Shown here in pieces: positions 54,532-64,000 of a stretch of 64,000 nt of DNA. Made by a program: the position numbers and the translations under genes. Source of the stretch: Oscheius onirici (taxonomy: Eukaryota > Nematoda > Chromadorea > Rhabditida > Rhabditidae); the NCBI GenBank assembly GCA_932521025.1, contig OW051468.1, forward strand, positions 8,122,064 through 8,186,063. The letters are read 5' to 3'. Within the stretch, counting starts at the first letter, position 1. Every line of letters begins with the position of its first letter. The notes beneath the pieces were generated by a model. It did not search any database and was not told where the DNA came from. It was given only the letters and a program-made list of their open reading frames with translations.

Positions 54532-56114
54532 TTATTTCTTGCTACTGAAGAGGAGACCGGAAGTGTTGGTGCTGAGAGTGGAACCAAATTGCGTGGCTGG
54601 CTTCGCAGCTGTAGCCAGAGACGGGAAGAGAGATCCTGAAGCCACGGGAGCGGCTGTGCTCGTGGACGTCAACGAGGGAAAGAGACTGCCTCCAGTCGTT
54701 GTAGTTGAGGAGCCGAAAAGAGGTTTGCCTGCCGTTGTAGAACTTCCAAACAGGGAGCCACCAGTAGCAGTAGACGAGCCAAAAAGTCCAGTTCCTGAAG
54801 AGATTGATTTGGACAAAAGAAAGGAATGTACCTGTTGTGGTTCCCGGGACAGCTGCCTGTGCTGGTTTCAGCATAGCTCCAAGCTGAGTGAGAACGGCGT
54901 GACTGGGAAAGGCTGCGGGTCCTTTGAACTGCGACCAGCTCTGCTGAATCGGACGTTGTTCTTTCACTCGCTGCTGATCATCTATGTTCAATTGTCCTCG
55001 GAGATCCTGGAAATTCGTTATTACCTGTACCTCAAATCAAGATCGCGTTTGAAATGTGAAAGCTTCTCTGGTGAAGTTTTTTATACCAAGCCGAAAAAAT
55101 ACGTGAAAAGTGCTGGCAATCGACAAAAGTCGCTAGACCGGTTAATTTTTCGTACGCGACCCGCGACGTAGAAGAAAAATACCAACCTCGACTTTGGAGT
55201 TGGCTTCGAAGAGATTGTTGGCGACGGAACTGAAAATGGCATCGAAACGCTGGAGATATTCTTTCAGCTCGGCCGTGGTGAACTGGCCCTGTAAATAACC
55301 CTTCAAAAGCTAGCTCCTCAGCTAAAACTACCTGTCCCTGCATTATATCCCTCATTCTGACGGTCATCTGCTCGACAGCTTCCTGGTAGTCGATGATTTG
55401 CTGCTCATACTCTCTGATCATCTCGACAATGTGTCTGGAAACTTAATTTTGAGAGCAAAGGGCCAAAAACGAACTGAATAGCATGCTGTTGAGCGACTGT
55501 GTGGGTACTATTGCGAGAAATGCTCTCCTGCACAGCCTCGGCCTCTTTTCCAAGACGATAGTCCTTCGTCACCTTGTTCGACAGGATGGCCGTCTGACGA
55601 TCACGAGCAGCTACAGCACTCACACCGTCGGCAATCATATGATTTACCTAAATATGATATTTTGAGGGAAAAATGGGAAAAGTACCTCTTTCAGACGAAA
55701 CTTGACCATTTTGACGCCCTCGTTGGACTGCTTTTGAAACTCGTCCGACTTGTCCTTGTTCTCCTTGATTTTAGTTCTGAAAAATGGGCATTTCGTTTCG
55801 TATTAAAAATGACCGGTATAGCATTTAAATACACGTGGAAACGAATAAACATTACTAGGCTTTGAACAAGCGAGCGTAAGATGTCAAAAATAGCGAAATC
55901 CGTTTGGTCACGCAAAATATAGTACTGGAAGGACTACCAACTTTGTTCTAAAAACTCACTGAACAGTTTTGAGAAGCTCCATAATGGGCGCCGGCACCTC
56001 ACCCTCTCGAATGTTTTCCGTCTCAGCTTGTGCCGTTCCGACGGTACTCGCTGTTCCTCCGGGATTCAGACCGGTCGTCGTTCCGCCAGATCCTCCCAAT
56101 CCTACTGATGTCAT
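54532..56114 (-). CDS. Nucleoporin NUP58/p45 homolog
   Basis: NUP58 forms the central channel with NUP54 and NUP62. The start MTSVGLGGSGGTTTGLNPGG follows a TTCAG acceptor directly. A Gly/Thr-rich N-terminus leads to the coiled-coil core (ENKDKSDEFQKQSNEGVKMV, HTVAQQHAIQ, YEQQIIDYQEAVEQMTVRMR, AELKEYLQRFDAIFSSVAN). The C-terminus has FG repeats of the GLFGSS / SLFGSS / PLFGSS kind ending LLFSSKK. Exons join in frame. Vertebrate NUP58 has FG repeats on both sides of the coil; here the N-terminal ones are nearly lost. PBDC1 ends 142 nt upstream on the same strand. Confidence 0.8.
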
Positions 56115-56255
56115 CTGAACGCTCGAGTACATAAATTCAAAAGAAAAGTGGAAGTATTTGACGGAATTAAGCCGAAGAAGAACAAAAAACTGCATTATCA
56201 CAAAAAATTCCACCGATTCATAACGTAACGACACAAAATAACAATTGAGGAGGGG
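56115..56255 (-). other. Short intercistronic region, PBDC1 to NUP58
   Basis: 141 nt between a stop and the next start on one strand, with T-rich stretches in the transcript sense and a TTCAG acceptor at the NUP58 ATG. This spacing suits a nematode operon with SL2-type trans-splicing. Confidence 0.55.
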
Positions 56256-56881
56256 TCATTGCTGTCCATTTTCATGATGATCAGCAGTGAATTCGGCTTT
56301 CAAACGCTCATTGATTCCCTCTACGTTGCGGGCTGACTCGAGAGCCAAGTATTGGATCTAAAAGCGTTGAAATAGACGTGAAGATGGAAGAAAACTAACC
56401 TTTGGCACAACAATAGTGTTATCCGGCTTGTAGCTCTTGTTAGCCTCGACACGGAACAGAGTTCCGAGAGCGTAGTCCTCGACGATTTCTTTGAACTGCT
56501 CGCAATAGGTTCGCCACTTTTCCTTGGCCGCCGGCTCCTTGATAATGTCGTGAGTTATCTAAAAGTTTGTTTGTTTACAAAATAGACAATAAAATCTACT
56601 TTCGAGAGGTCGAGATCGGGGAAATCCTTCCGGAAAGCGGCGTAGATCGTGTCGTGATACTTGTTCAGGCGCAATTTGCTCGTATCACAGGCCATGAGCA
56701 GGTTCATGTGAATGTTGGCCCGATCGGCAGCCTAAAATACTGTTTTTAAGTACTTTATTCGAGTTTCAGTGAACAAAAAAAAGAAAATAAGAAAAAACCC
56801 CACCTGAATTGCCCAGGCCATTTCAACAGACTCGTCGTTCACGTACTTGCCGGCATCTCCGTAATTGACCTCATCGTCCAT
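56256..56881 (-). CDS. PBDC1 family protein
   Basis: PBDC1 is a conserved small protein of unclear function, with chaperone-like roles proposed in some species. The start MDDEVNYGDAGKYVNDESVE is followed by EMAWAIQ. Next come CDTSKLRLNKYHDTIYAAFR and KDFPDLDLSKI, then AAKEKWRTYCEQFKEIVEDY, ALGTLFRVEAN, NTIVVPKIQYLALESARN and VEGINE. These match human PBDC1 block for block (EMAWAM, KEKWRPFC, IVEDFNYGTLLRL, RIQFFAIEIARNREG). Length is about 165 residues; the acidic vertebrate tail is missing. Likely first gene of a two-gene operon with NUP58. Confidence 0.88.
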
Positions 56882-57412
56882 GATTGAGAGATCTGAATCG
56901 ATAAAATAACATATTTCGAAGTAAAAAGCTAAAGAAAACTCGAAGAAACTAGGCACAGAAAGAGAAATAGCAACATTGCTATTTTCGAAGGTACGGAAAA
57001 TATTTGGAGCGCGAATACGGCCTTTTCCTCATCCGTAACTTGTTAGTTTTACTTAACTTGTTATGCTTCTTTTTGGCTACATCCCAAAGAAATTTGTTAA
57101 TAAAAAAATAACGAAAAACCAAGAAAAAAAAAGTCGAAACAAATTTGCTGAATTTTGAGTTCAAGAAAGGTCGCGCGCAAGTATAACCATGAAACGGCGG
57201 GAGTTTGAAATTTCTTAGTTTTTCTCGATTTTTTTTCTCGGAAACAACAGCTCAATACCTTTATTTTACACACTGACAATAACACAAAATGAGATCATGA
57301 AACCCTGTCGCGACATCAAATGCTGCTCTGTACGGTGTCTGGCAAGTTTTCGTTCGTGTAATCGTTCTGGATTCCCTTCTTTCTGAATATTACTTGATCT
57401 CGTACCATTTCT
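56882..57412. other. Intergenic region
   Basis: A TATCGATTCAG acceptor near 56893 may be the PBDC1 trans-splice site. AT-rich homopolymer tracts, no exon or repeat seen. Confidence 0.4.
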
Positions 57413-58806
57413 TCACAAAACCAACCCTAGAAGTGGCTGATGAGCCGAATGACAAATCAGAGCTCGCCGAATCTGTCCCCGATTGAAATAGAACCAGATC
57501 CACGGGTTCATACAGCTGTTCAAGTTGCCAAAGTAGAGAATGTAGGTGGCAAAGGCCGGGTCTGAAAATTGTGAAGCTACCGTAACCCTATCTTCCAAGA
57601 CTCACTGATGCACTCCGGACAAATGGCATCAACCACTGATGTGATACAGAACGGAGCCCAAAGAACAAAGTTTGCAGCCACGATGGTCAGAGTCAGTTTG
57701 ACCGTCTGGATCCTCCGTCTGTCCAGTTCAACAGTCTGTACAGTATTGATACCTAAAACTAGTCATACTATGGTTCCGAGTTCACTGCTACTGTTTCCAG
57801 CTGAGTGCAGCGTGATATTCATACTCTTCTCCTGAACACCTTGGGCTGAATGCCAAACGGCCACACAGACTCGATAGTACAGATATCCGGCAATGGCGGA
57901 AGGTAAAAGCCAGACCATGGCGTTGAAGACGATCACGTAAGCTGTATACTGATAGGGAGAAGTGTAAGCTCCGGTACAGTCTCCGTCTTCTCCGTCCAGC
58001 TGGAAATTCTGAATGTAAAAGGAAGAAAAACGCAAAACCTTATGAAAGAGGAGCAACTGAGGAGTACAGAGGACGAGTGCCAGTGCCCAAGCCATTCCAG
58101 AGTAAAGAGCCGGCCGACGGTAGGCGGAAGAACTTCTGATAGACTCCAGAGGACGACAGATTGCCTAGACATTATTTGTTAAAGCAGATAAGGGCGGCAG
58201 AAAGCGCCGACAAGTTTCCCGCGTGGCGCAGTGGTTAAGAGGACAGACTGCGAATCTGCGGATTCGATCCCCATTGCGAAAAAAAACTTTTTTGCGGGCC
58301 CAAATGTGTGTTTGAGATTTTTCATTTTGCGCCTCTCGCTTTGATGATCTCAGTACCATGTATCTGTCGGCACTAATCGCAACCAGAAGGAAGGAAGAGG
58401 CGTACATTGGAAGAACCTGGAAAATGGATACTGTAACTGCTGGGAGTGATAAACCTGTAGATACTTGATGAATCGACAGAGAATATCCGGACCATAAAAG
58501 TTCGGAACGGTATAGGTCAGCCACATGGCCGGAGCTACCGTAATCAGAGCAAAGAGCACATCGGCTGCACACATGTGAAGCATTAGCATCTAAACATTTC
58601 AGTTTTTCAAATTCAAAATTCGATCGAACCTGAACAGGAGTGACCTTCTTCCGCCGGACGGCTCTGTTGTTGGCGAAGATGACAAAAATGAGCATGAGAT
58701 TTCCCAACAGAGTGAAGATGATAATGAAGGAATGGTGGAGGAGGAGGATTACGGTAGATGGAGGCTCATTTCCAGATTGCTCTTCCATTGTGGACAGATT
58801 GGACAT
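57413..58806 (-). CDS. Oxytocin/vasopressin-type neuropeptide GPCR
   Basis: A rhodopsin-family receptor with seven membrane segments. The start MSNLSTMEEQSG carries a glycosylation site. TM1 (LLGNLMLIFVIF) and TM2 (HMCAADVLFALITVAPAMW) are followed by NFYGPDILCRFIKYLQV, the oxytocin/vasopressin receptor signature (FYGPDFLCRLVKYLQV), then SADRYMAICRPL (DRY motif), TM4 and TM5, IQTVKLTLTIVAANFVLWAP (TM6) and LNSCMNPWIWFYF (TM7). About seven exons join in frame, roughly 390 residues. This fits the nematocin receptor group; ligand assignment is inference. The intron 58167-58353, between ADRYM and AICRPL, carries a tRNA-like sequence on the opposite strand. Confidence 0.83.
58217..58285 (+). pseudogene. 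tRNA-like sequence in GPCR intron
   Basis: TGGCGCAGTGGTTAAGAG is a good A box. CAGACTGCGAATCTG forms an anticodon hairpin (loop CTGCGAA, anticodon GCG if real). GGATTCGATCCC is a B box. The variable loop and T-stem are too short and the acceptor stem has mismatches, so I call it a tRNA-derived remnant rather than a working tRNA. Confidence 0.45.
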
Positions 58807-59974
58807 GAAGGAGTGGTAAAGCTAAAAGGGGTTTGTAGTCTTGTAACAGGCAAACAGAGGGTTTGTGATTACAAAGATATTTTTTGGAGACTATGTCAGA
58901 AAAACAGGTTTGCAGAAATCCTACAGTGTCTTACCGCGGAATTTGTGCTCGACAATGAGCGCCGCAGATTCCACCAGAACTAATGCCTAATTGTAAGTCT
59001 AGGTGTTCGCCTTCCCGTCGAAGGTGACGCCTCACCTTGAGAAGGCCATACCTTGTCTAGACTGTCTCAAAACCCTAGGCTTACAAGAAATGGACCAAGA
59101 ACAAAATTTTTTTTAAAAGTCCTGTTTTTTTTTCAATGGGAGTGCTCTCGGGGGCTGAAAATCTGGCTAGAATCACTGTTTTCGATCCCGAATTTTCTAT
59201 CTCGAGCCTCGAGCTCATCGCTTGACCCCACCTTACACTGAACCCTTCTCTAATACAATAGTTGTTTTGGGTATGCGGAGTATGGATTGTTCGAAAAACC
59301 GTCCGTGGGAAGCTGAGCGGAACGCGAACACTAGCCCAGATCGGGGTTTGAACTTGACAAATTGGTTCCCGTTTTGAGAGTCTGCACATAGGTAAGAAGC
59401 ATTGGAAGTTCCCACCAAGGGTAGAGACAGTTTGTGGGGCGGCCCAGCCCCGCAGAATCTGCAAGCCTCTGTAGACAGTGAAATATACTCTCAAAGACAC
59501 TGTCAAAGAACAGTTGGAAAACAATAGGAACTAAGAAAACTCTCTCATTCCCTAGAAAGCCCCGCCCACCCTCTGAATAATTTGGCTTAATTACATTTCT
59601 CCTGACAAGCGAAAAAAATATGGTAGAATGGTCTTGTTTTCTGCTCTTGAGTGATTCATCCAGACGGGAGAATGTCTGAACTTCTCAGGAGATTATGTCA
59701 TTTTCCAGGGAACCGTCGTCTGGTGCCTTTGAGTCAGTTCTGGCATCTGGACGAGGAAGAGCTAATCTTAATTACAGGAAGTTTGTGGTAGGCGACAAAT
59801 TGCTTGTTTTTAGTTGTTTTCTTTTTGGAAAAATAGCATCATTCTTGCGAGAGGGAGGAACTAAAATAGGAAGCTGAAATATTTTCACTGAAGCAGAATT
59901 TTAGGCCCAAGTTTTCAAAGCGACAAAAGCATTTTCAAGCTTCGCAATCTATTTTAAAATGTCTGTCTGTCGGA

Positions 59975-60055
59975 AGCTTTAATTGGCAATCAAAATGGAG
60001 CAATTTGTGCGCAATTAAGGGAAAGGCGTTAGTGTAACAAGTTTAGACAAGTCAG
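59975..60055. repeat. Dispersed repeat, second family, copy 2
   Basis: Matches 23860-23930 in the same orientation, with a small internal deletion. Confidence 0.7.
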
Positions 60056-60605
60056 TTTGCAAGTGCAAGTGGACTTCGATTTTTTTGATTTTCAGTTTCC
60101 AGACAGTAAGAATCAAGTGCGGGTTAGGAAGTGCGGTCTAGAAAGCGTTCAGGGGGATTTTTGACTTGAATCCCAAAGGAGCGGTATCACAATTGGAGAA
60201 CAGGGATAGGGGAGAACAGGAGCACGTGGAAATACGTAGGGACAAGGAAATCAGCAGGGAAGATATGTACACGGAAATTACACGAAGGGATACAGGGACG
60301 ACAGGAGGGGAAAATTGGACAGAAGAATGGGGACATGGCGACAGATACATCGTAAATGGTAGAAGAGGAAAAAGCAGATGACGGATAGGAGCAAACTGGG
60401 AAGGGCAGAACACATTGCAGAAATTAGGGGTGGACAGAGAGAAAGTGTCGAGTAATTAGAAACAAGGGACAAACGGGCAATATTAGAGGAACAGCAACAC
60501 AGGAACATAATTGACCTGGAGAGGGATCAGATAGCAAGCTGTTATCTTTTTTTAAACGGACAAAACTAATTCACTTATTGTTAGCCCCGAAGGGGCGTAG
60601 CTCAA

Positions 60606-60695
60606 CTTGTGTTCTAAAAAGTTGTAGAGCTCATCAAATACTACAACTTTGTAAAACATCGTAATGCTGGAAAATGTTTGCGTGATCTAGAAACT
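60606..60695. repeat. Hairpin repeat family A copy
   Basis: AAGTTGTAGAGCTCATCAAA and TACTACAACTTTGTAAAACA, then GCTGGAAAATG and GTGATCTAGAAA. Confidence 0.65.
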
Positions 60696-61424
60696 TGGGG
60701 TTCGCAAAGTCCTGAAATTAGGGGTATGGATAACGCCCAAACTATATTTTAAAGACACACATTTCTCGACAAAAAAATTCCAATTCGATCTTTTGATCTT
60801 TTACTCGTTTCTCAGCTGACCTTTCGTCCCCTTTCTGGTCAAAAATAACCCTGAGGGAGTCCAGACCAGCATAACAACAGCGAAATATGGAGTCGGATCA
60901 CGAGTGGCGAGTGGCATTTCCGCCCCGTAATTTGCATTCTCAAAAAGAGGCCTACCTTCTGTAGCTCTGAGCGATTGAAGGGTCCATTTTCGAACGGAAA
61001 GTCCATCTGGAAAAATATGGTTTAGGAGACCTTGATTTCTGGAATAAGAAACGGAAATACGCCCAGATATTGTGAGTGGAAAATTGTGCAATGAGAGTCA
61101 TAGAACTCAAATTTTCTAGAAAAACAAGAAGAAAAGACACTACGGGAACTTTTAACAAAATAATTCGAGGTTTGACTAATGAGTCCCGTGTACCTCTGAC
61201 TAGAAGAAGACAGAAAACATGAAGGGCATTCGGTGAAATAATAGAATACTATTAGGAGAAACTTTTCTCAATTTCGGGACTCCGATCAAAAAGCTGTGCA
61301 AACAACCGATTGTTGCTGCTTAAAACACCAAAAAATTGTTATTTTGTTGGGCAAGTTGTGTTGAGAAACTTTAGGCCTCTAAATTTCAGGACTGTGAGAA
61401 GATTCCCCGTTTTTCAATGTGATC

Positions 61425-61525
61425 AAAGCATTGTTAAGTTTTGCGATCTCAAGAAAAGTTGTAGAGCTCATCAAATACTACTACTTTTCTGAACATCACA
61501 AAGCTGGAAAATGTAAACATTAGCT
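61425..61525. repeat. Hairpin repeat family A copy
   Basis: AAAGTTGTAGAGCTCATCAA, TACTACTACTTTTCTGAACA, then AAAGCTGGAAAATGTAAACA; slightly diverged. Confidence 0.65.
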
Positions 61526-62483
61526 ATAAAATTGAGTTTTCTCTCCAAAGTTCCTGATGTAAAGTAGATTGGCCGATCGAGATTAGGAGTAAATGGAACT
61601 GTCTTACTAACGAGAAACTATTAGAAAAAACTACAGTAAGATGCTTTGGAAGACAGACAGACGTTAAGCTCTGTTGCTCATCCTCCAATATGCCAACGGG
61701 GGCTTAACTGCCGTCAATTGATAGGTACAAGGAGCTCATTGAATAGCCAAGTGACAGAGGGATTACCTCGGAAATCAGTGCATACGCAAACATCCGCCTT
61801 CGAACACGAAAGATGTACAATTTGTCATTTTGTGATCACCTTAAAAACGAGAAAACGAAATTTAAAGGCATAACCACGAGGGTTTAACACCCTTGGGAGA
61901 GCGCGCATAATTCAAGAAGAGTACGAAGAAAAACAAAGAGCAGAGTCTCTGGGAGTGATCATGTTTGTACTCCAGACTGAGGAGATTTATAGTTGATCGA
62001 TCATAACACTTTTCTTTCGCTGGCGGCCCGTCATAGTTGTTGGTTATCGAGAGAGAGAGGGGGAAGGTCAGACGGAACGTCAAGCGTGAAGCCAAAAGGG
62101 CGAGGATAAGGAAGGGGAAGCAGATATTTGTCTGCAGAGAACAAGTGTTGGATTGGACAGGAAAACGAGCCATTTTCACTTTATAGCTCGTGGCCACGTT
62201 ACGCACTTTTTTTTTTACGCACGTTCAAATCAGTACTCCAGCGCGTACGGAAAAGCGCGTTAAAAGGAAAGTACGTAATGTGAAGATTTGGCACGAGCTT
62301 TACTGCGCACCAACTCGAGCGACGAGTGACTACGGTAGGCGTTGACGGTTGGTGCGCAACCCAAAGTGTAACTATCGTCTTCCGCGTTTTCTAGTTCCAC
62401 ACATCTCTGCGGTGAAAACACAACTATTTTCTGATAAAAATTCATTTACATTTGTACAAATTGATGCTCTAGTGTACCCGTCT

Positions 62484-63740
62484 CTACAGAATTGGTGTCT
62501 CATTGTTCTCTGTCCGCTGGAATGTCCCGTAGCCTTCTGGTTCAGTTGGAGGAAGAGGATCTGACTGAGAGTATGCAGGTGGCAGTGACTCGCTTCTATC
62601 TTCTTTCGGAGGTAGTTCTTCCTCCTCAAAATCAATCGTCGGCGGTGGAACAGTGGGACTGGGCAGAGGAGTGTTCGGCATACTGTCCGTGTATTGCGGA
62701 GGTGCTCCTGGAAGTCGTGTCACATACTGGACGATCGGTACACTTCTGAAGAACTTTTCAGTAGTCAAGAGAAAGAAACTTGTCCGGGACGCAGGCAAAG
62801 TCAAATAGTGTCTCCCGCGGTTTCCGTTTGAAACTAACCCTCTCCGCTGCCTCTTCATAGCAACCAGTAACATGAACAGTAGTCGCAAATTAATCAGCGT
62901 TAAAATAATAGTAATCAGGGCTAGAATCATTCCCACAATGGTTCTTGACAGTGCAAATCCAATTTGGTTCGTATCGACACTGCTCGTAGGAGTGGGATCA
63001 GAGTCTCCTGCGTTTATATTGTCGTCAGTCGACGATCCGAACATTGTCAAGCCGAGAATCATTCCCATGATCATGCCAGCTGACCAGCAGAGATAAATTG
63101 CCTAGAACTTATTGGGGGAGCAGAGAAATACTCACTAGATAGATGCCGTAGGCGTAGAGAAGACGTTGATCCTTTTTTATTAGAGCCATTTCTCCTACGA
63201 TTGCCAGGATGGAGACGAGAATAATGTAGAAGACGAAAAAGTACCAGTGGGAACAAATGACAGCGAGGAGAAAAGATTGTGTGATGAGGAGGACACCATT
63301 GAGGATTTTAAGGAAGAGCTGAAAATGGACCGTATACTGCAGGTCCCCATGATTACCGAAGTCTCGTTTTTTGAACTCACACATACATTTTCCAGCTTTG
63401 CAATGTTCAGCAAAATTGTAGAACTTGATGAGCTCTACAACTTTGTAGAACATCGCGAAGCTTTTAAATGCATGCGTGAGCTCGAAAATTGAGGTTTCTT
63501 CAAAAGTTCCAAAATTTAGCTCGGAGCAAAGAAATCTGCCCGACCATTCAACTTATTTGCTACTTTCCAGCGAAACTGATAAGAAGAGACTTAAGTTTTA
63601 AAGAAACACGTGCTCTCAATCGATAACTCATTTTCTCCTTTATATTCAATTCACAGGGACAGTACGAAGCCTATTTACCAACAACAAAAGGAAGAGCTTA
63701 CCGGGATCCTGGTCTTCCAAGCTACGCCCAAAAAGGCCAT
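62484..63740 (-). CDS. Multi-pass membrane protein with PPxY tail (LAPTM-like)
   Basis: The first exon (63740-63702) encodes MAFLGVAWKTRIP. The second (63318-63136) gives two membrane segments (LNGVLLITQSFLLAVICSHW, FFVFYIILVSILAIVGEMAL). The third (from 63101) gives two more (CWSAGMIMGMILGLTMFG, ALSRTIVGMILALITIILTL), separated by an acidic Ser/Thr loop. The last exon is a Pro-rich cytoplasmic tail with two PPxY motifs (APPQY, LPPAY) and an acidic patch (DFEEEELPP), ending at TAG 62484. Four spans plus PPxY resembles LAPTM4/5 lysosomal proteins that recruit NEDD4 ligases; family is inferred from shape. The hairpin repeat at 63372-63490 is in intron 1. A related gene follows immediately upstream. 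Confidence 0.7.
63372..63490. repeat. Hairpin repeat family A copy
   Basis: Near-perfect: ACATTTTCCAGCTTTGCAAT, AAAATTGTAG, loop, CTCTACAACTTTGTAGAACA, and GCATGCGTGAGCTCGAAAAT. In an intron of the PPxY membrane protein gene. Confidence 0.75.
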
Positions 63741-63831
63741 TTCGTTAGAGAGACTTGGCGAAGAAGAAGAAGGTACGATAAGGCTGGAAGTGTGATAAGA
63801 CGAAAAGAGACAATGTAGTGGACGAATTTAT

Positions 63832-64000
63832 TCAAAATAGCGGGTCTTTAGGAGGTAACGAAGCCGTTTCGAGGTTGATAGAGGCGTAGGATGGAGGCAT
63901 GTCCCTCGGATTACAGCTGGCAATTGTATAACTGGGTGGTGGTCGAGACCGTTGTCTTCTCGCCCTGAAAAAAATGCGAGATACAAAAAAAGAGCAACAA
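63832..64000 (-). CDS. C-terminus of a second PPxY protein (partial)
   Basis: The last exon (63964-63832), after a TTTTTTCAG acceptor, encodes ARRQRSRPPPSYTIASCN and then MPPSYASINLETASLPP, ending DPLF. It has two PPxY motifs (PPPSY, MPPSY). The stop TGA overlaps an AATAAA poly(A) signal. The rest of the gene is beyond the right edge. Same strand and tail type as the next gene downstream, so a tandem paralog is likely. Confidence 0.65.
   Translation of the reverse strand, partial: CCSFFVSRIFFRARRQRSRPPPSYTIASCNPRDMPPSYASINLETASLPPKDPLF

Larger units (their letters stand above)
58807..62483. other. Repeat-rich, gene-poor region
   Basis: Contains a dispersed repeat (59975-60055), hairpins at 60606-60695 and 61425-61525, and a purine-rich stretch at 60170-60480. 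A minus-strand frame at 61862-62206 begins with a hydrophobic N-terminus (MARFPVQSNTCSLQTNICF), and a short exon-like segment near 60975-61016 (MDFPFENGPFNRSELQK) follows TTTTTCCAG. I cannot join these into a gene. Confidence 0.35.

Noticed and set aside
58217..58285. Functional tRNA-Arg gene
   Set aside because: The A box, anticodon hairpin and B box are visible, but the variable region and T-stem are too short and the acceptor stem does not pair well.
63658..63806. Plus-strand exon-like frame beginning GQYEAYLPTTKG
   Set aside because: The opposite strand encodes the first exon of the PPxY membrane protein, with a good donor and in-frame join to exon 2. The plus frame has no upstream partner.
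1..64000. CRISPR arrays, bacterial operons, prophage or integrated virus
   Set aside because: No spaced direct repeats of CRISPR type, Shine-Dalgarno-led gene strings, or viral genes; intron-rich genes dominate.

Overview
The window reads as a compact nematode chromosome segment, probably a rhabditid. Genes have many very short GT-AG introns (mostly 32-60 nt) ending in TTTCAG. Several start codons follow directly on a TTTCAG-type acceptor with no exon upstream, as expected for spliced-leader trans-splicing. Some families are nematode-typical: a CUB-like secreted protein, a dystrophin N-terminus close to my memory of worm dys-1, and an snr-7-like SmG. There are no bacterial, viral or CRISPR features. 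I built all gene models by eye from splice signals and reading-frame continuity, so exon edges are approximate where I say so.

Layout. 1-10 kb: 5' end of dystrophin (-), REEP5/YOP-1 (-), a secreted cysteine-rich protein (+), SmG (-) divergent from a PNISR-type RS protein (+), and ribosomal protein eL41 (+). 10-21 kb: a nicotinic receptor subunit (-) with DNA-element remains in and beside it, a two-domain thioredoxin membrane protein (+), and an MTSS1/MIM I-BAR protein (-). 22-34 kb: a 56-residue membrane protein (-), an unrecognised gene (+), PLAA/UFD-3 (-), RAD50 (-) and survivin/BIR-1 (-). 35-46 kb: a CUB-like secreted protein (+), a membrane-anchored HAD phosphatase (-), two divergent copies of a small secreted His/Lys-rich peptide gene (one broken) flanking TBCCD1 (-), and an unrecognised cysteine-rich protein (-). 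47-64 kb: RSPH3 (+), spartin (-), a Ly6/ET-like membrane protein (+), NUP58 (-) just downstream of PBDC1 (-) in a probable operon, an oxytocin/vasopressin-type GPCR (-), and two PPxY-tailed membrane proteins (-), the last cut by the window edge.

Introns and intergenic DNA carry many short palindromic elements. The main family has about 13 hairpin copies with a core of roughly 33-nt arms. Others share a GGATACTCAGCCAA core. There are also tRNA-like remnants, a TIR-flanked DDE transposase fragment, a LINE endonuclease fragment and dispersed duplications.

Most genes are single-copy housekeeping genes (splicing, translation, DNA repair, mitosis, nuclear pore, ubiquitin/p97, ER shaping) with no common pathway. 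The most novel part is 35-46 kb, where a CUB-like gene, the cationic peptide pair and a cysteine-rich gene form a possible secreted-effector neighbourhood.
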